Positions 1-9,412 of a stretch of 64,000 nt of DNA are shown piece by piece. Positions within the stretch are counted from its first letter, which is position 1, and each line of letters begins with the position of its first letter. The position numbers and the translations under genes were made by a program. The notes under the pieces were generated by a model, which was not told where the DNA came from, searched no databases, and saw nothing but the letters and a program-made list of their open reading frames with translations. The stretch is from an uncultured Selenomonadales bacterium (GTDB lineage: Bacteria > Bacillota > Negativicutes > Selenomonadales > Selenomonadaceae): NCBI GenBank assembly GCA_946183785.1, contig CAMHCS010000001.1, positions 80,451 through 144,450 on the forward strand. The letters run 5' to 3'.

Positions 1-2
1 AA

Positions 3-332
3 ATTGGAGCGGCGGCGGTGCGCGTGGACCTTGACAGCCTGGAGGCTATCGCCCCGCGCGAGGAGCGCGTGAAGGAGATCAACGCGACGGTGGCGTCCCT
101 GAGGGCGGACTCGGTGGCGGCGGCGGGGTTCGGTATTTCCCGGAGCCGCGCGGCCTCAGACATCGAGGCGGAAAAGCTGAAACTGAACTGGCAATCGGTG
201 AAGAACGCGGCGCAGGCGGTCAAAGAGGGAGACGTGCTTTCGATGCGCGGCCGCGGCCGTGTGGAGGTCGCCGAGGTACGCGGCAGGACGAAAAAGGGAC
301 GCATCGGGATTTCGCTGAAGCGATATATTTGA
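3..332 (+). CDS. ylmH: YlmH-type S4-domain RNA-binding protein, C-terminal part
   Basis: The gene is cut by the left edge; reading runs in frame from base 3, so only about the last 109 residues are seen. The final 60 residues have the S4 RNA-binding fold pattern, with a GDVLSMRGRGR stretch and a basic KKGR end typical of YlmH C-termini. In Firmicutes YlmH lies beside the division genes and binds stalled 50S-peptidyl-tRNA complexes in ribosome rescue. Here it sits 24 bp upstream of divIVA, the classic ylm-divIVA order. The N-terminal domain is outside the window. The rqcH gene of the same rescue theme lies 3 kb away. Confidence 0.8.
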   Translation: MGAAAVRVDLDSLEAIAPREERVKEINATVASLRADSVAAAGFGISRSRAASDIEAEKLKLNWQSVKNAAQAVKEGDVLSMRGRGRVEVAEVRGRTKKGRIGISLKRYI

Positions 333-356
333 TATAAAGAACAGGAGGCGAGGCGC

Positions 357-1019
357 ATGTTGACGCCCGCGGATATACACAACAAGGAGTTCAGCCGCGG
401 CTTTCGCGGTTACAGTGAGGAAGAGGTCGACGATTTCCTCGACGAAATCGTCAGCGATCTGGAGGAGCTTTTGAAGCAGAACGCACGGCTTGAGGACGAG
501 CTGGCGCTGGAGCGGAAAAAGGTCTCACAGTATCAGGAAATGGAAAAGGATCTGCACGAGACGATGGAGGTCGCCAAACAGACGGCCGAGGAGGCCGTCC
601 AGAGCGCAAAGCTTCGCGTGGAAGAAATGGAGCGCGCGGCGAAGGAGGACTGCGACAGGCTGCGCAATCAAACGGAGATGGCAATCCAGCGCCGTATGGA
701 GGACGCGACGGCAAAAGTACGCGTGCAGCAGGAACTGTATGAAGCGGGAGTCGCAAGGGAACGACAGTTCATTGTGCGCCTGCGTTCGCTGCTTCGCTCG
801 GAACTTGCAATCCTGGGCGCCGACGGCCTGACGGAAATCCTCGGCTCGGTGGACGAGACGGCGGAAAAGTCTGCCGCGCAGAAACAAAGCGAAGCGGCAG
901 AAAAACCGGAAGCGGCGCCCGTAAACGATTCACGGAATCGGTATGAGGCTGCGCCGGTGGAGACGGACGCCCGCGTACTTGCACAGCAGCGTGAAATGGA
1001 ACGGCTGAACAGGGAATGA
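357..1019 (+). CDS. divIVA: DivIVA-family cell division/polarity protein
   Basis: 220 residues. The N-terminus (about residues 1-60) has the DivIVA lipid-binding signature: LTPADIHNKEFSRGFRGYSE followed by EVDDFLDEIV. Residues about 45-140 form a long heptad-rich coiled coil; the last 50 residues are low-complexity Ala/Glu and probably disordered. An AGGAGG ribosome site lies just before the ATG. DivIVA binds curved membrane and positions division or wall machinery. It follows ylmH and its stop overlaps the lspA start (ATGA), so it is part of one operon running to pyrR. Confidence 0.93.
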   Translation: MLTPADIHNKEFSRGFRGYSEEEVDDFLDEIVSDLEELLKQNARLEDELALERKKVSQYQEMEKDLHETMEVAKQTAEEAVQSAKLRVEEMERAAKEDCDRLRNQTEMAIQRRMEDATAKVRVQQELYEAGVARERQFIVRLRSLLRSELAILGADGLTEILGSVDETAEKSAAQKQSEAAEKPEAAPVNDSRNRYEAAPVETDARVLAQQREMERLNRE

Positions 1020-1470
1020 GCGGGATTTTGGAATTGCCGACGCTTATGATCTGCGCTCTTCTCGTTGCTGCGGATCAGGCGGCGAAGCTGTTTATTGCTT
1101 CCTCGATGCGGCTTGGCGAATCGATCCCCGTCGTGGCGGGGATTTTTCATATCACCTACATTGAAAATCCCGGCGCTGCCTTCGGGATATTCGCAAACCA
1201 GCGATGGGTGTTCATCGTGGCGGGGGTGGCCGTGATTGCGGCGGCCTGCGCTATATATCGGCGTCTCGAGCGGGAAAGCGCTATGGTGCGATGGGGCGCC
1301 GCGCTGCTTTTGGGCGGGGCTGTCGGCAACTTGATCGATCGCGTGCGATTGGGGCGCGTTATTGATTTTCTGGATTTTCGGGTTTGGCCGGTGTTCAATA
1401 TCGCCGATATCGGAATCTGCGCGGGCGTAGCATGCCTCATATACGCGCTGACGCGCGAAAAGGAGAAGGA

Positions 1471-1474
<4 letters not shown>
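1016..1474 (+). CDS. lspA: Lipoprotein signal peptidase (SPase II)
   Basis: 152 residues with about four membrane segments. The two catalytic aspartates of the family are visible in GNLIDRV and FNIADIGI; NPGAAFG is also conserved. It cleaves the signal peptide of diacylglyceryl-prolipoproteins in the inner membrane. The ATG overlaps the divIVA stop and its own stop overlaps the rluD start, so divIVA-lspA-rluD are translationally coupled. A client lipoprotein gene is present in this window (substrate-binding protein near 18.6 kb). Confidence 0.95.
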
Positions 1475-2945
<1,471 letters not shown>

Positions 2946-2965
2946 CGAATAAGAAAAACGGCGCC

Positions 2966-3133
2966 TTAAGGAAGCACTGAATAAGTCCCGCCGCGCCCCT
3001 GACGGGTCTTTTTCCGTCATGCTGCGTCAAAGTGCTCTCGACGTAGCTCTGCTACGACTTCGAGCACTTTTCCTTGCCTGACGAAAAAATCCCTCGACAG
3101 GGCCACGACTTGACTTAATCAGTGCTTCCTTAA
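2966..3133 (+). mobile_element. 168-bp palindromic element, copy 1 (subfamily A)
   Basis: The ends are inverted repeats beginning TTAAGGAAGCACTGA, about 22 bp with one mismatch, and pairing continues through most of the element to an apex GTAGC-tct-GCTAC. There is no open reading frame of note. It lies between the convergent pyrR and rqcH genes. It is identical over its full length to the copy at 23564 and differs by one base from the inverted copy at 10779. The ends would fit a TA target duplication, which suggests a MITE, but no parent transposase is in the window. Confidence 0.9.
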
Positions 3134-3135
3134 AG

Positions 3136-4905
3136 TCATGGCTTCGAGGCGCCGTTTTCCTGTTCCAGGATTTTTTTCAGCCGCTCTTCATCCGGCGTGA
3201 CGGAGAGCGTTTTTTGGTGGGTGAAGATTACGAAGCCCGGCTTCGCGCCCGATGGTTTTTTCACGAAGCGGCAGGGCGTGCAGTCTACGGGGACGTTGGA
3301 GGAGCCGGAGGCCTGGCTGAAATGCGCGGCCAGAGAGGCGGCCAGGAGAAGCGCGTCCTCGCTCGGTTCCTTGCCGTCCGTTCGGAGAATGACATGGGAG
3401 CCGGGAATGTCCTTCGTGTGCAGCCAGAGATCGTCGCGAGAGGCGACGCGGAAGGTCAGTCTGTCGTTTTGGCTGTTGTTCTTGCCGACGAGGATTTCGG
3501 TCCCGTCCTCGGCATGGAATCGGAATGGCTCGGAGAGTTTCTCCCCGGGCTTTTTCTTTTGCCTTTCCCGCAGGAGCCCGGCGGAAATCAGCTCCGCGCG
3601 GACGTCGGCCAGCTCCGCGAGTCCTTCACAGGAGGCGAGGGACAGCTCGATGCTTTCAAGGTAACGGATGTTCCCCTCGCAGACTGCGATCTGCTCCGCC
3701 ACGAGATTTTCGGCGCGGCGCAGCTTGCCATATTTCTTGTAGTAATCCTGAATGTTTTGGCGCACCGTCAGCCGCCGATCGAGAGCGATCACCAGGATTT
3801 CGCCGTTTTCCCCATAGACGTCGGGCAGCGAAACTTCGTCGTCCCGGTGATCGGCGAGCTGGTGCTGATAGGTGGTCAGCGTGTCGGCTTTTCGTCGGAA
3901 TTCGTCGGCGTTCTTCGCTTCGTCGGCCTCCTCGCGCAGCTTCAGCAGCTTGTTTTGCGCGCGGCGCAATTCGCTCTTCACGAGCTTTTGGAAGCGTTCC
4001 TTGTCCGGCGGCGCGTAACTGCCGATCAGCTCGTCGGCGCGGGCGAGCATTGCGCTCATCGAGGGGAACCGCTCTTCCCGCGCGTCCGGGAAGATGTGCA
4101 GAGGAAACGCGGACATGGCTGTGAGCTTGCCTCTTTCGTCGTGCAGCAGCACGACGGAAAGGGCGTCGTCTTTGAGCGCGGCAACGGTCTCGGTGAAAGC
4201 GGAAGCCAATGATGAAAAATCGGCGTCGTCCAGCTCGCTGATTTGCATATCGGGCGCGAGCCCCGCACAGAAGGCAATCTCTTTCGCCGTGACGGGGCCG
4301 ACGCCGAGGCAGACATCGCTGATCGCTTTGATGAGCTTCATATCGGTTCTTTGGCGAAGCCGCGCGGCAAATTCGTCGGGGGAAGATTCCACGGCGACCA
4401 GTTTGCCGCCGGCGTCGGGCGGACAGTATGCTCCGCCCGGCAGCACGAGACGCACGCGGCTGTTCGCGGCTCCGACGCGGCGCAGGGCGTCGATTACGAC
4501 GCCGTCTTCGACGAGGATTAGGTTCGCGTATTTTCCCGTCAGTTCGGCGGCAAGCGTCTTGGTCGCGATACGGCCGCCCGCGGCAAGCACGTCAACGTCG
4601 ACGAGCAGCACGCGGTCGAGCCCCTGTTGTCGGACGCAGGCGACCCGGCCCGTTTCCAGATGCTTTCGAAGCAGCATGCAAAAGGAAGGTGGCTCGGCGG
4701 GATTTTCAAGCGGCGCGTCCAGAAGGCGGAGCGAGGGATTCTGCGGGCGTATGGAAATGCAGAGCAGTAGATTCTGTCCCGGCTGCCGGACGGCAATCTG
4801 GATTGTCGTCCTGTTTGGCTGCGTGATCTTGTCCACGCGCCCGCCCGTCAGCGCGGCGTTCAGTTCGCGGGTCAGGCGGTGCATGGAAAAGCCGTCAAGG
4901 CTCAT
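3136..4905 (-). CDS. rqcH: RqcH / NFACT-family ribosome quality control protein
   Basis: 589 residues from an ATG 9 nt after GGAGG (the frame is open 51 bp further upstream). Order: NFACT-N domain (about 1-200, with the conserved DR pair in GLDRVL), a helix-hairpin-helix and long coiled coil middle (about 290-440), and the NFACT-R domain near the C-terminus with KDIPGSHVILR. RqcH binds stalled 50S-peptidyl-tRNA and recruits Ala-tRNA to add C-terminal Ala tails; older annotations call it fibronectin-binding protein. Its start overlaps by 11 nt the end of the dead ATPase-like gene, so the two are translationally coupled. Confidence 0.92.
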   Translation of the reverse strand: MSLDGFSMHRLTRELNAALTGGRVDKITQPNRTTIQIAVRQPGQNLLLCISIRPQNPSLRLLDAPLENPAEPPSFCMLLRKHLETGRVACVRQQGLDRVLLVDVDVLAAGGRIATKTLAAELTGKYANLILVEDGVVIDALRRVGAANSRVRLVLPGGAYCPPDAGGKLVAVESSPDEFAARLRQRTDMKLIKAISDVCLGVGPVTAKEIAFCAGLAPDMQISELDDADFSSLASAFTETVAALKDDALSVVLLHDERGKLTAMSAFPLHIFPDAREERFPSMSAMLARADELIGSYAPPDKERFQKLVKSELRRAQNKLLKLREEADEAKNADEFRRKADTLTTYQHQLADHRDDEVSLPDVYGENGEILVIALDRRLTVRQNIQDYYKKYGKLRRAENLVAEQIAVCEGNIRYLESIELSLASCEGLAELADVRAELISAGLLRERQKKKPGEKLSEPFRFHAEDGTEILVGKNNSQNDRLTFRVASRDDLWLHTKDIPGSHVILRTDGKEPSEDALLLAASLAAHFSQASGSSNVPVDCTPCRFVKKPSGAKPGFVIFTHQKTLSVTPDEERLKKILEQENGASKP

Positions 4906-6817
4906 GAGGCAAGTCCTCCTTTTTGGGATCGGCCGTCTTTGGCGATACGACGGCAAGCTGCCGCCCCATACGGACAGCGCTTATGATCGCCGCCGCAAGG
5001 CCGGGCAGCGCGGCCATCGCGACGAGCCATGGCGCCGGGAACGGATAGCCCAGCGTGACGAGAATGCCGGAGGACGCCGGGAGAATCAAAAGCGGCCCGA
5101 GGAAAGCGAAGAGCGTATTTTGACGCGCAGAGGCAAGTAAGGCCCTGAGCAGCTCGCGGACAGGCGGGAGCGCGGACAGATTTCGGATGATCACCGCGGG
5201 CAGCGTCGTCGCAGCAGCGGAAATATCCTTTGCATTGTCGTCGGTCGCCGGAAATTCCATTTCCATCGTTTTCGGCGCGTCGTCCTGTTCATTTTGTCCG
5301 TTGTGACCGCCTTGATTTATCGGCGAAGAATCGCCCGATTTTTCGAAAAGGGGCAGGACGGGGCAGTCCGCTTGCTGCATCGCCGCGCTGTCCTCCGGAA
5401 GATTGGCGAAGAGCGCGACGTTTTTCCCGTGGGCCTGTAATAGCTGGATTTCGCGCATCAGGTCGACGGCGCGAATACTGTGGCGGTAATTCGGGACGCC
5501 CAGCCGCTTTGCGAGAGCTTTCGCGGTACGCGCTCCTTCGCCGATCATCAGGATCGTCCCGACGCCCTGCTTTTCGAGCGCGCGGACAGCTTGCGCCGCT
5601 TCGTCGTCCAGATCGTATTCGTAAGCGATGATTCCTTTTGCGTTTGGGCCGTTGCTGACATAGAGGATCGTCTTTCCCTTCTCGGCGAGCTGATCGTCTT
5701 TCGTCAGCAGATTTGCGCTGATGCGGACGCCCTGGGATTCGATCCACGCTCTCTGGCCGATACGGATTGGAGCGCCGTTCATCAGCACCTCGGCGCCTTC
5801 GCCGGGGGATTCGTTGAAAGCGGCAATGCGTCCGTATTTCGCGCGCAGCCGTATAGCGTGCTCGGATATGACTTTCGCGACGGGGTGGCGGGAGCCGGAT
5901 TCGGCTGCGGCGGCCAGGGACATGAAAGCTTTCAGCATGATGCCCTCGGGGATGATATCGGTAATCTGCGGCTCGCCTTTTGTCAGGATGTCCGGCTTGC
6001 CGAGCACAAGAACGTCGGAAAGGGCGGCGGTTTCTACAGCGCGAAAGCTCCGAAGCGACGCGCCGCGTTCCTTGAGAAGCGCGGCTCCAATCCAGAGGGG
6101 CACGGCCTCCGCCAGTGGAAGGGCGCATGGAGCGGCGGACAGGAGCAGGAACAGGCCGAAGAAAATCGCGAATGGAAGCGAGACGCCGAGCAACGCCCAG
6201 ACGGCGCCGCAAAGGACGGAGAGCAGCAGGGCAAGAACGGCGACATGGACAGGGAACGGGATCAGGCTTTTATATATTTCGTCCTCGGGCATCGGCGCGT
6301 CGGAGCCTGCGGCGCGCGCCAAAAGAAGAGCGGCGCGGGCGCGGAGAAAATCGCCGAGGGCGAAAAAGAGCGACCAGAGACCGACGAGATGGAAATAGGA
6401 CGGAAATTCCCAGCCGACGGCGCCGAAGGCCATGAGTGCGCTCATGGCGCTGGCGTAAAGGGGGCTCTTCGTGAAAAGGCCCGCCGTCCAGTCGAGGACC
6501 AGTGGCAGGAAGCCGACGGCAAAAGACAGAAGGGCGGAGAGGGCGAGCAGGGTACTTGTGCCGGGCCGCCGAAGGCGCAGCTCTTCGAAACCGCGCCGAT
6601 AGACAGGATAGTGTACGCACAGCAACAAGAAGGCGGCGCAGCATTCAACAGCCCACATATTTTGGGAAAGGCTCGAAAAGGTCTCCGTCCAGTTCGGCGC
6701 ATAAAGCCGTGACCACGCGAAAAGGGACGGCAGGGCGGCGCCGCCGAACAGCAGGACGAGCAGCGGCAGCGAGAGCAGAAGACGAATCAGCGCCTTCGTA
6801 TAGACGGGATTTCGCAT
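4895..6817 (-). CDS. Catalytically inactive P-type (P1B-like) ATPase homologue
   Basis: 640 residues. The ATG is chosen because AAGGAG precedes it by 9 nt; the longer frame reaches into the 168-bp element. It has the P1B ATPase plan: paired membrane helices, a large cytoplasmic region and two final helices. The key residues are gone. The metal-site CPC is APC (about 229-231); the phosphorylation loop DKTGTLT is GKPDILT (about 273-279), losing the catalytic Asp; TGD is IGE; and GDGxND is replaced by ANLPED. The HP motif (SRHPVAKVI, about 311) remains. The frame is intact, so it is a maintained pseudoenzyme rather than a decayed gene. Its end overlaps rqcH. Function unknown. Confidence 0.85.
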   Translation of the reverse strand: MRNPVYTKALIRLLLSLPLLVLLFGGAALPSLFAWSRLYAPNWTETFSSLSQNMWAVECCAAFLLLCVHYPVYRRGFEELRLRRPGTSTLLALSALLSFAVGFLPLVLDWTAGLFTKSPLYASAMSALMAFGAVGWEFPSYFHLVGLWSLFFALGDFLRARAALLLARAAGSDAPMPEDEIYKSLIPFPVHVAVLALLLSVLCGAVWALLGVSLPFAIFFGLFLLLSAAPCALPLAEAVPLWIGAALLKERGASLRSFRAVETAALSDVLVLGKPDILTKGEPQITDIIPEGIMLKAFMSLAAAAESGSRHPVAKVISEHAIRLRAKYGRIAAFNESPGEGAEVLMNGAPIRIGQRAWIESQGVRISANLLTKDDQLAEKGKTILYVSNGPNAKGIIAYEYDLDDEAAQAVRALEKQGVGTILMIGEGARTAKALAKRLGVPNYRHSIRAVDLMREIQLLQAHGKNVALFANLPEDSAAMQQADCPVLPLFEKSGDSSPINQGGHNGQNEQDDAPKTMEMEFPATDDNAKDISAAATTLPAVIIRNLSALPPVRELLRALLASARQNTLFAFLGPLLILPASSGILVTLGYPFPAPWLVAMAALPGLAAAIISAVRMGRQLAVVSPKTADPKKEDLPHEP

Positions 6818-6854
6818 GAAAACGTACTCCTTCATTCTGCGGAGATGGAACCAA

Positions 6855-7022
6855 TTAAGGAACCACTGAATAAGTCTCTCCGCGCCTCTGCCGGGTCTTT
6901 TTCCGCCTGTCGTTGTCAAATCCCTCTCGACGTAGCGATGCTACGCCTTCGAGGGATTTTCCTAGACAGTCGAAAAAATCCCTCGACAGATGCACGAATT
7001 GACTTAATCAGTGTTTCCTTAA
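6855..7022 (+). mobile_element. 168-bp palindromic element, copy 2 (subfamily B)
   Basis: Same length and ends as copy 1 (TTAAGGAACCACTGA at left, with a matching right end) but a distinct subfamily: the apex is GTAGC-gat-GCTAC and the inner arm is AAATCCCTC paired with GAGGGATTT. It separates pagL from the ATPase-like gene, both on the minus strand. Its right terminal TTAA supplies the pagL stop codon. Confidence 0.9.
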
Positions 7023-7609
7023 AATTTATGGTCGAAGCCCAGGGAAAAACCGACGCCGTTGTAGCCGGGATTATGGGTGCCCATGCCGTTGGAGGAATGG
7101 GCAAAGGACCAGCCGAGGCTGACGGAATTGTCGGCGTCATACGACCAGATCAGCCGCGGGCCGACACGCCACAGAAAGCCGTAAGCGCGGCCGTGCGCCG
7201 GATGCGCCCGATTGTAAAGCATGAGGCTGCCTGACGCGTCCAGTGAGGCCGACAGCTTGCCGGAGAGAGGCTGCGTCCAGCGGAGCATGACGGCGGGCCC
7301 CAGGCCGACCGCCTGACTGTCTTCCGCGAACCCGTACTCGGACGTATAGCCGAGTGCGCGCGTGAATGTGAGGCCGCGATGGATCGTGAGCGCCCGACGC
7401 TTCCATGCGGTCTGGAAGACATGGATGTTGTATGTATTGACGTCGCGGCGGTTAAAGCATCGCGCGTCAAGGTACTCGACCTGCACCTCGAGGTTGTTCT
7501 TTTTTTGCGGGGAGACGCCGTCCTGCTTTTCTGGATTGGCGAATGCCGGGGATTGGGGCACGACGCTCAGGCAAAACAGGATTCCGAGCGTCAGGGTGAG
7601 TTTTCTCAT
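7019..7609 (-). CDS. pagL: PagL-like lipid A 3-O-deacylase (outer membrane)
   Basis: 196 residues. A signal peptide (hydrophobic stretch ending PAFA, about residue 25) is followed by a small beta-barrel sequence. The C-terminal motif FAHSSNGMGTHNPGYNG carries the His and Ser of the PagL active site, and the protein ends in Phe as outer-membrane barrels do. PagL removes the 3-O acyl chain of lipid A. This is direct evidence that the organism has an LPS outer membrane. The stop codon lies inside the right end of the 168-bp element. Promoter and ribosome site (AAAGGA) are divergent from ispE. The specific activity is inferred from family only. Confidence 0.82.
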   Translation of the reverse strand: MRKLTLTLGILFCLSVVPQSPAFANPEKQDGVSPQKKNNLEVQVEYLDARCFNRRDVNTYNIHVFQTAWKRRALTIHRGLTFTRALGYTSEYGFAEDSQAVGLGPAVMLRWTQPLSGKLSASLDASGSLMLYNRAHPAHGRAYGFLWRVGPRLIWSYDADNSVSLGWSFAHSSNGMGTHNPGYNGVGFSLGFDHKF

Positions 7610-7653
7610 ACGATTCGATTCCTTTCAAAATTCTATTGTTTGAATACCTATAT

Positions 7654-7683
7654 ATTATGAACTGCCGACCCGCCGATTGTCAA
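7654..7683 (-). promoter_or_regulatory. Sigma-70-type promoter for pagL
   Basis: On the minus strand TTGACA (7683-7678) is followed after 18 nt by CATAAT (7659-7654), about 45 bp before the pagL start. Confidence 0.6.
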
Positions 7684-7740
7684 TTCGATGCGGCGGCAAA
7701 TTTCCTTTTCGGCGATATTTTCATGAAGGAACAAAAATGA

Positions 7741-7746
7741 TATAAT
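7741..7746 (+). promoter_or_regulatory. Putative -10 box for ispE
   Basis: A consensus TATAAT lies 62 bp before the chosen ispE start. The -35 region is weak (TTTTCA at about 7718). It shares a 135-bp divergent region with the pagL promoter. Confidence 0.45.
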
Positions 7747-7807
7747 GAGGGGCGCGTCGGTGGAGAACATCATGGCGCGCATATTATCGGAGCGGGAGTG
7801 TTTCGGC

Positions 7808-8677
7808 ATGGTCACGGTGGAGGCGAAGGCCAAGATCAATTTGACGCTCGACATTTTGGGCGCGCGGCCCGACGGGTATCATGAGGTCGAGATGGTCATG
7901 CAGTCGGTGGGGCTCTCTGACACGATCAGCCTTGAGCGTCGGACGGAAGGAATCACGCTTCGAATGGACGGGACGGATTTGCCGGCCGACGAGACGAATC
8001 TGGCTTGGAAAGCTGCACGCCTTTTTTTGGATGTATACAAAATACAGCAGGGCGTTTCCGTCGTCGTGGAAAAGCGTATTCCGATCGCGGCGGGTTTGGC
8101 CGGCGGCTCGACCGACGCGGCGGGGGTCCTGATCGGTATGAACCGATTATTTGAGACAGGATTTTCAGCGAAGGAGCTTTGCGCTTTGGGGGAAAAGCTC
8201 GGCTCGGACGTGCCTTTCTGCATTGAGGGCGGGACGATGCTGGCGACGGGGCGCGGCGAGGTATTGCAGCGATTGCCAGATTTGCCGCCTCTTTTCGTGG
8301 TGCTGGCGAAGCCGCCGGTGGGCGTTTCGACGGCATGGGCGTACAAGACCTTTGACAAGGCGGGAGCGACGCGCCGGCCGGATACGCGGGCGATGCTGGC
8401 GGCGCTTTCCGAGGGGAGCGCGGAGAAGGTTGCAGGGCTGCTCGTCAACGTGCTGGAAGAGGTCACAATCAAGGAGCACGCGATCGTCGGCGAATACAAG
8501 CGCGTGCTTTCGGAAAACGGGGCTTTGGCGTCTCTGATGTCGGGCAGCGGGCCGACGGTCTTCGGTCTGGCGAAGACGAAGGCGGACGCCGAGCGCGCGG
8601 AAGGGGCTTTGGCCCGCGCCTGTCCCGACGCGGCGGTTTTCGTCGTGCCAACGGCGGGGCGGAACGATATATCATGA
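7808..8677 (+). CDS. ispE: 4-diphosphocytidyl-2-C-methyl-D-erythritol kinase
   Basis: 289 residues from the ATG at 7808, which gives the usual short N-terminus before AKINLTLDILG; an in-frame ATG at 7772 with its own GGAG is the alternative. GHMP-kinase motifs are present: PIAAGLAGGSTDAAG (ATP-binding glycine loop, about residue 95) and MSGSGPTVFGL near the C-terminus. It phosphorylates CDP-methylerythritol in the MEP isoprenoid pathway. It is followed after 30 bp by a GntR regulator and glmU, apparently one transcription unit. Confidence 0.93.
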   Translation: MVTVEAKAKINLTLDILGARPDGYHEVEMVMQSVGLSDTISLERRTEGITLRMDGTDLPADETNLAWKAARLFLDVYKIQQGVSVVVEKRIPIAAGLAGGSTDAAGVLIGMNRLFETGFSAKELCALGEKLGSDVPFCIEGGTMLATGRGEVLQRLPDLPPLFVVLAKPPVGVSTAWAYKTFDKAGATRRPDTRAMLAALSEGSAEKVAGLLVNVLEEVTIKEHAIVGEYKRVLSENGALASLMSGSGPTVFGLAKTKADAERAEGALARACPDAAVFVVPTAGRNDIS

Positions 8678-8707
8678 AAGTCTGAGAAATGAAGGACGGT
8701 TGAAAGT

Positions 8708-9400
8708 ATGGAGAAGAGAAGATTGGAACCGATTCGGCTGGACAGCTACCAGCCGCTCAGGGAAGTCGTCTGCGAGACGCTTCGGGACGCGGTGCGCCGC
8801 GGCGTCTTGAAGCCGGGCGAACGCCTGATGGAGATACAGTTGGCGGAGGAGCTGGGCGTGAGCCGGACGCCGGTGCGCGAGGCAATCCGCAAGCTGGAAA
8901 TGGAGGGCTATGTGATCATGATGCCGCGTCGCGGCACATATATCGCCGACCTTTCGATCCGCGATATCAACGAGGTCTTCGAGATCCGCACATCTCTGGA
9001 ATCGCTGGCCAGCGGGCTGGCGGCGGAGCGCATCACCGAGGACGAGCTGGAAAAGCTGCAGCGGCTTCTCGTGGAAATCGGCGCACATATCAAGAGCGGG
9101 GACATGGAAAGCATTGTACGCACCGATACGGAGTTTCACGATCTTCTGTATCAGGCCAGCCGAAATTCCCGGCTGGTCGGCATCATCTCGAATCTGCGGG
9201 AGCAGCTTACGAGGTTCCGCACGACGTCGATGTCGTTCCCGGGCCGTCTCAAGGCGACGCTGGAGGAGCACCGGAATATCGTCGAGGCCATCGCACAGGG
9301 CGATGAGAAAGCCGCGCGCAAGGCCGCGGAGCATCATATGGAGAAGTCGGAGCAAACGCTCCTCGCGAGTATGAAGGCAAGGGAAAAAAAGGACGAATAG
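8708..9400 (+). CDS. GntR-family transcriptional regulator, FCD (FadR-like) subfamily
   Basis: 230 residues. Winged helix DNA-binding domain at about 10-75 (GERLMEIQLAEELGVSRTPV, then REAIRKLEMEGY). An all-helical FCD ligand domain follows at about 80-220; DTEFHDLLY, EEHRNIVEAI and AAEHHMEK supply the Asp and His residues that commonly bind a metal in this subfamily. The effector is unknown. It sits between ispE and glmU, 12 bp before glmU, an arrangement seen in related Firmicutes. No operator could be assigned, though a perfect inverted repeat near 11015 upstream of prs is a candidate. Confidence 0.85.
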   Translation: MEKRRLEPIRLDSYQPLREVVCETLRDAVRRGVLKPGERLMEIQLAEELGVSRTPVREAIRKLEMEGYVIMMPRRGTYIADLSIRDINEVFEIRTSLESLASGLAAERITEDELEKLQRLLVEIGAHIKSGDMESIVRTDTEFHDLLYQASRNSRLVGIISNLREQLTRFRTTSMSFPGRLKATLEEHRNIVEAIAQGDEKAARKAAEHHMEKSEQTLLASMKAREKKDE

Positions 9401-9412
9401 GGAGAGCGGAAA

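Noticed and set aside
2966..3133. 168-bp elements as ordinary rho-independent terminators
   Set aside because: No T-run follows the stem, copies lie in promoters and leaders as well as after genes, and length is fixed at 168 bp.
6818..6919. Longer start of the ATPase-like gene at 6919
   Set aside because: It would begin inside the 168-bp element; AAGGAG lies 9 nt before the ATG at 6817.
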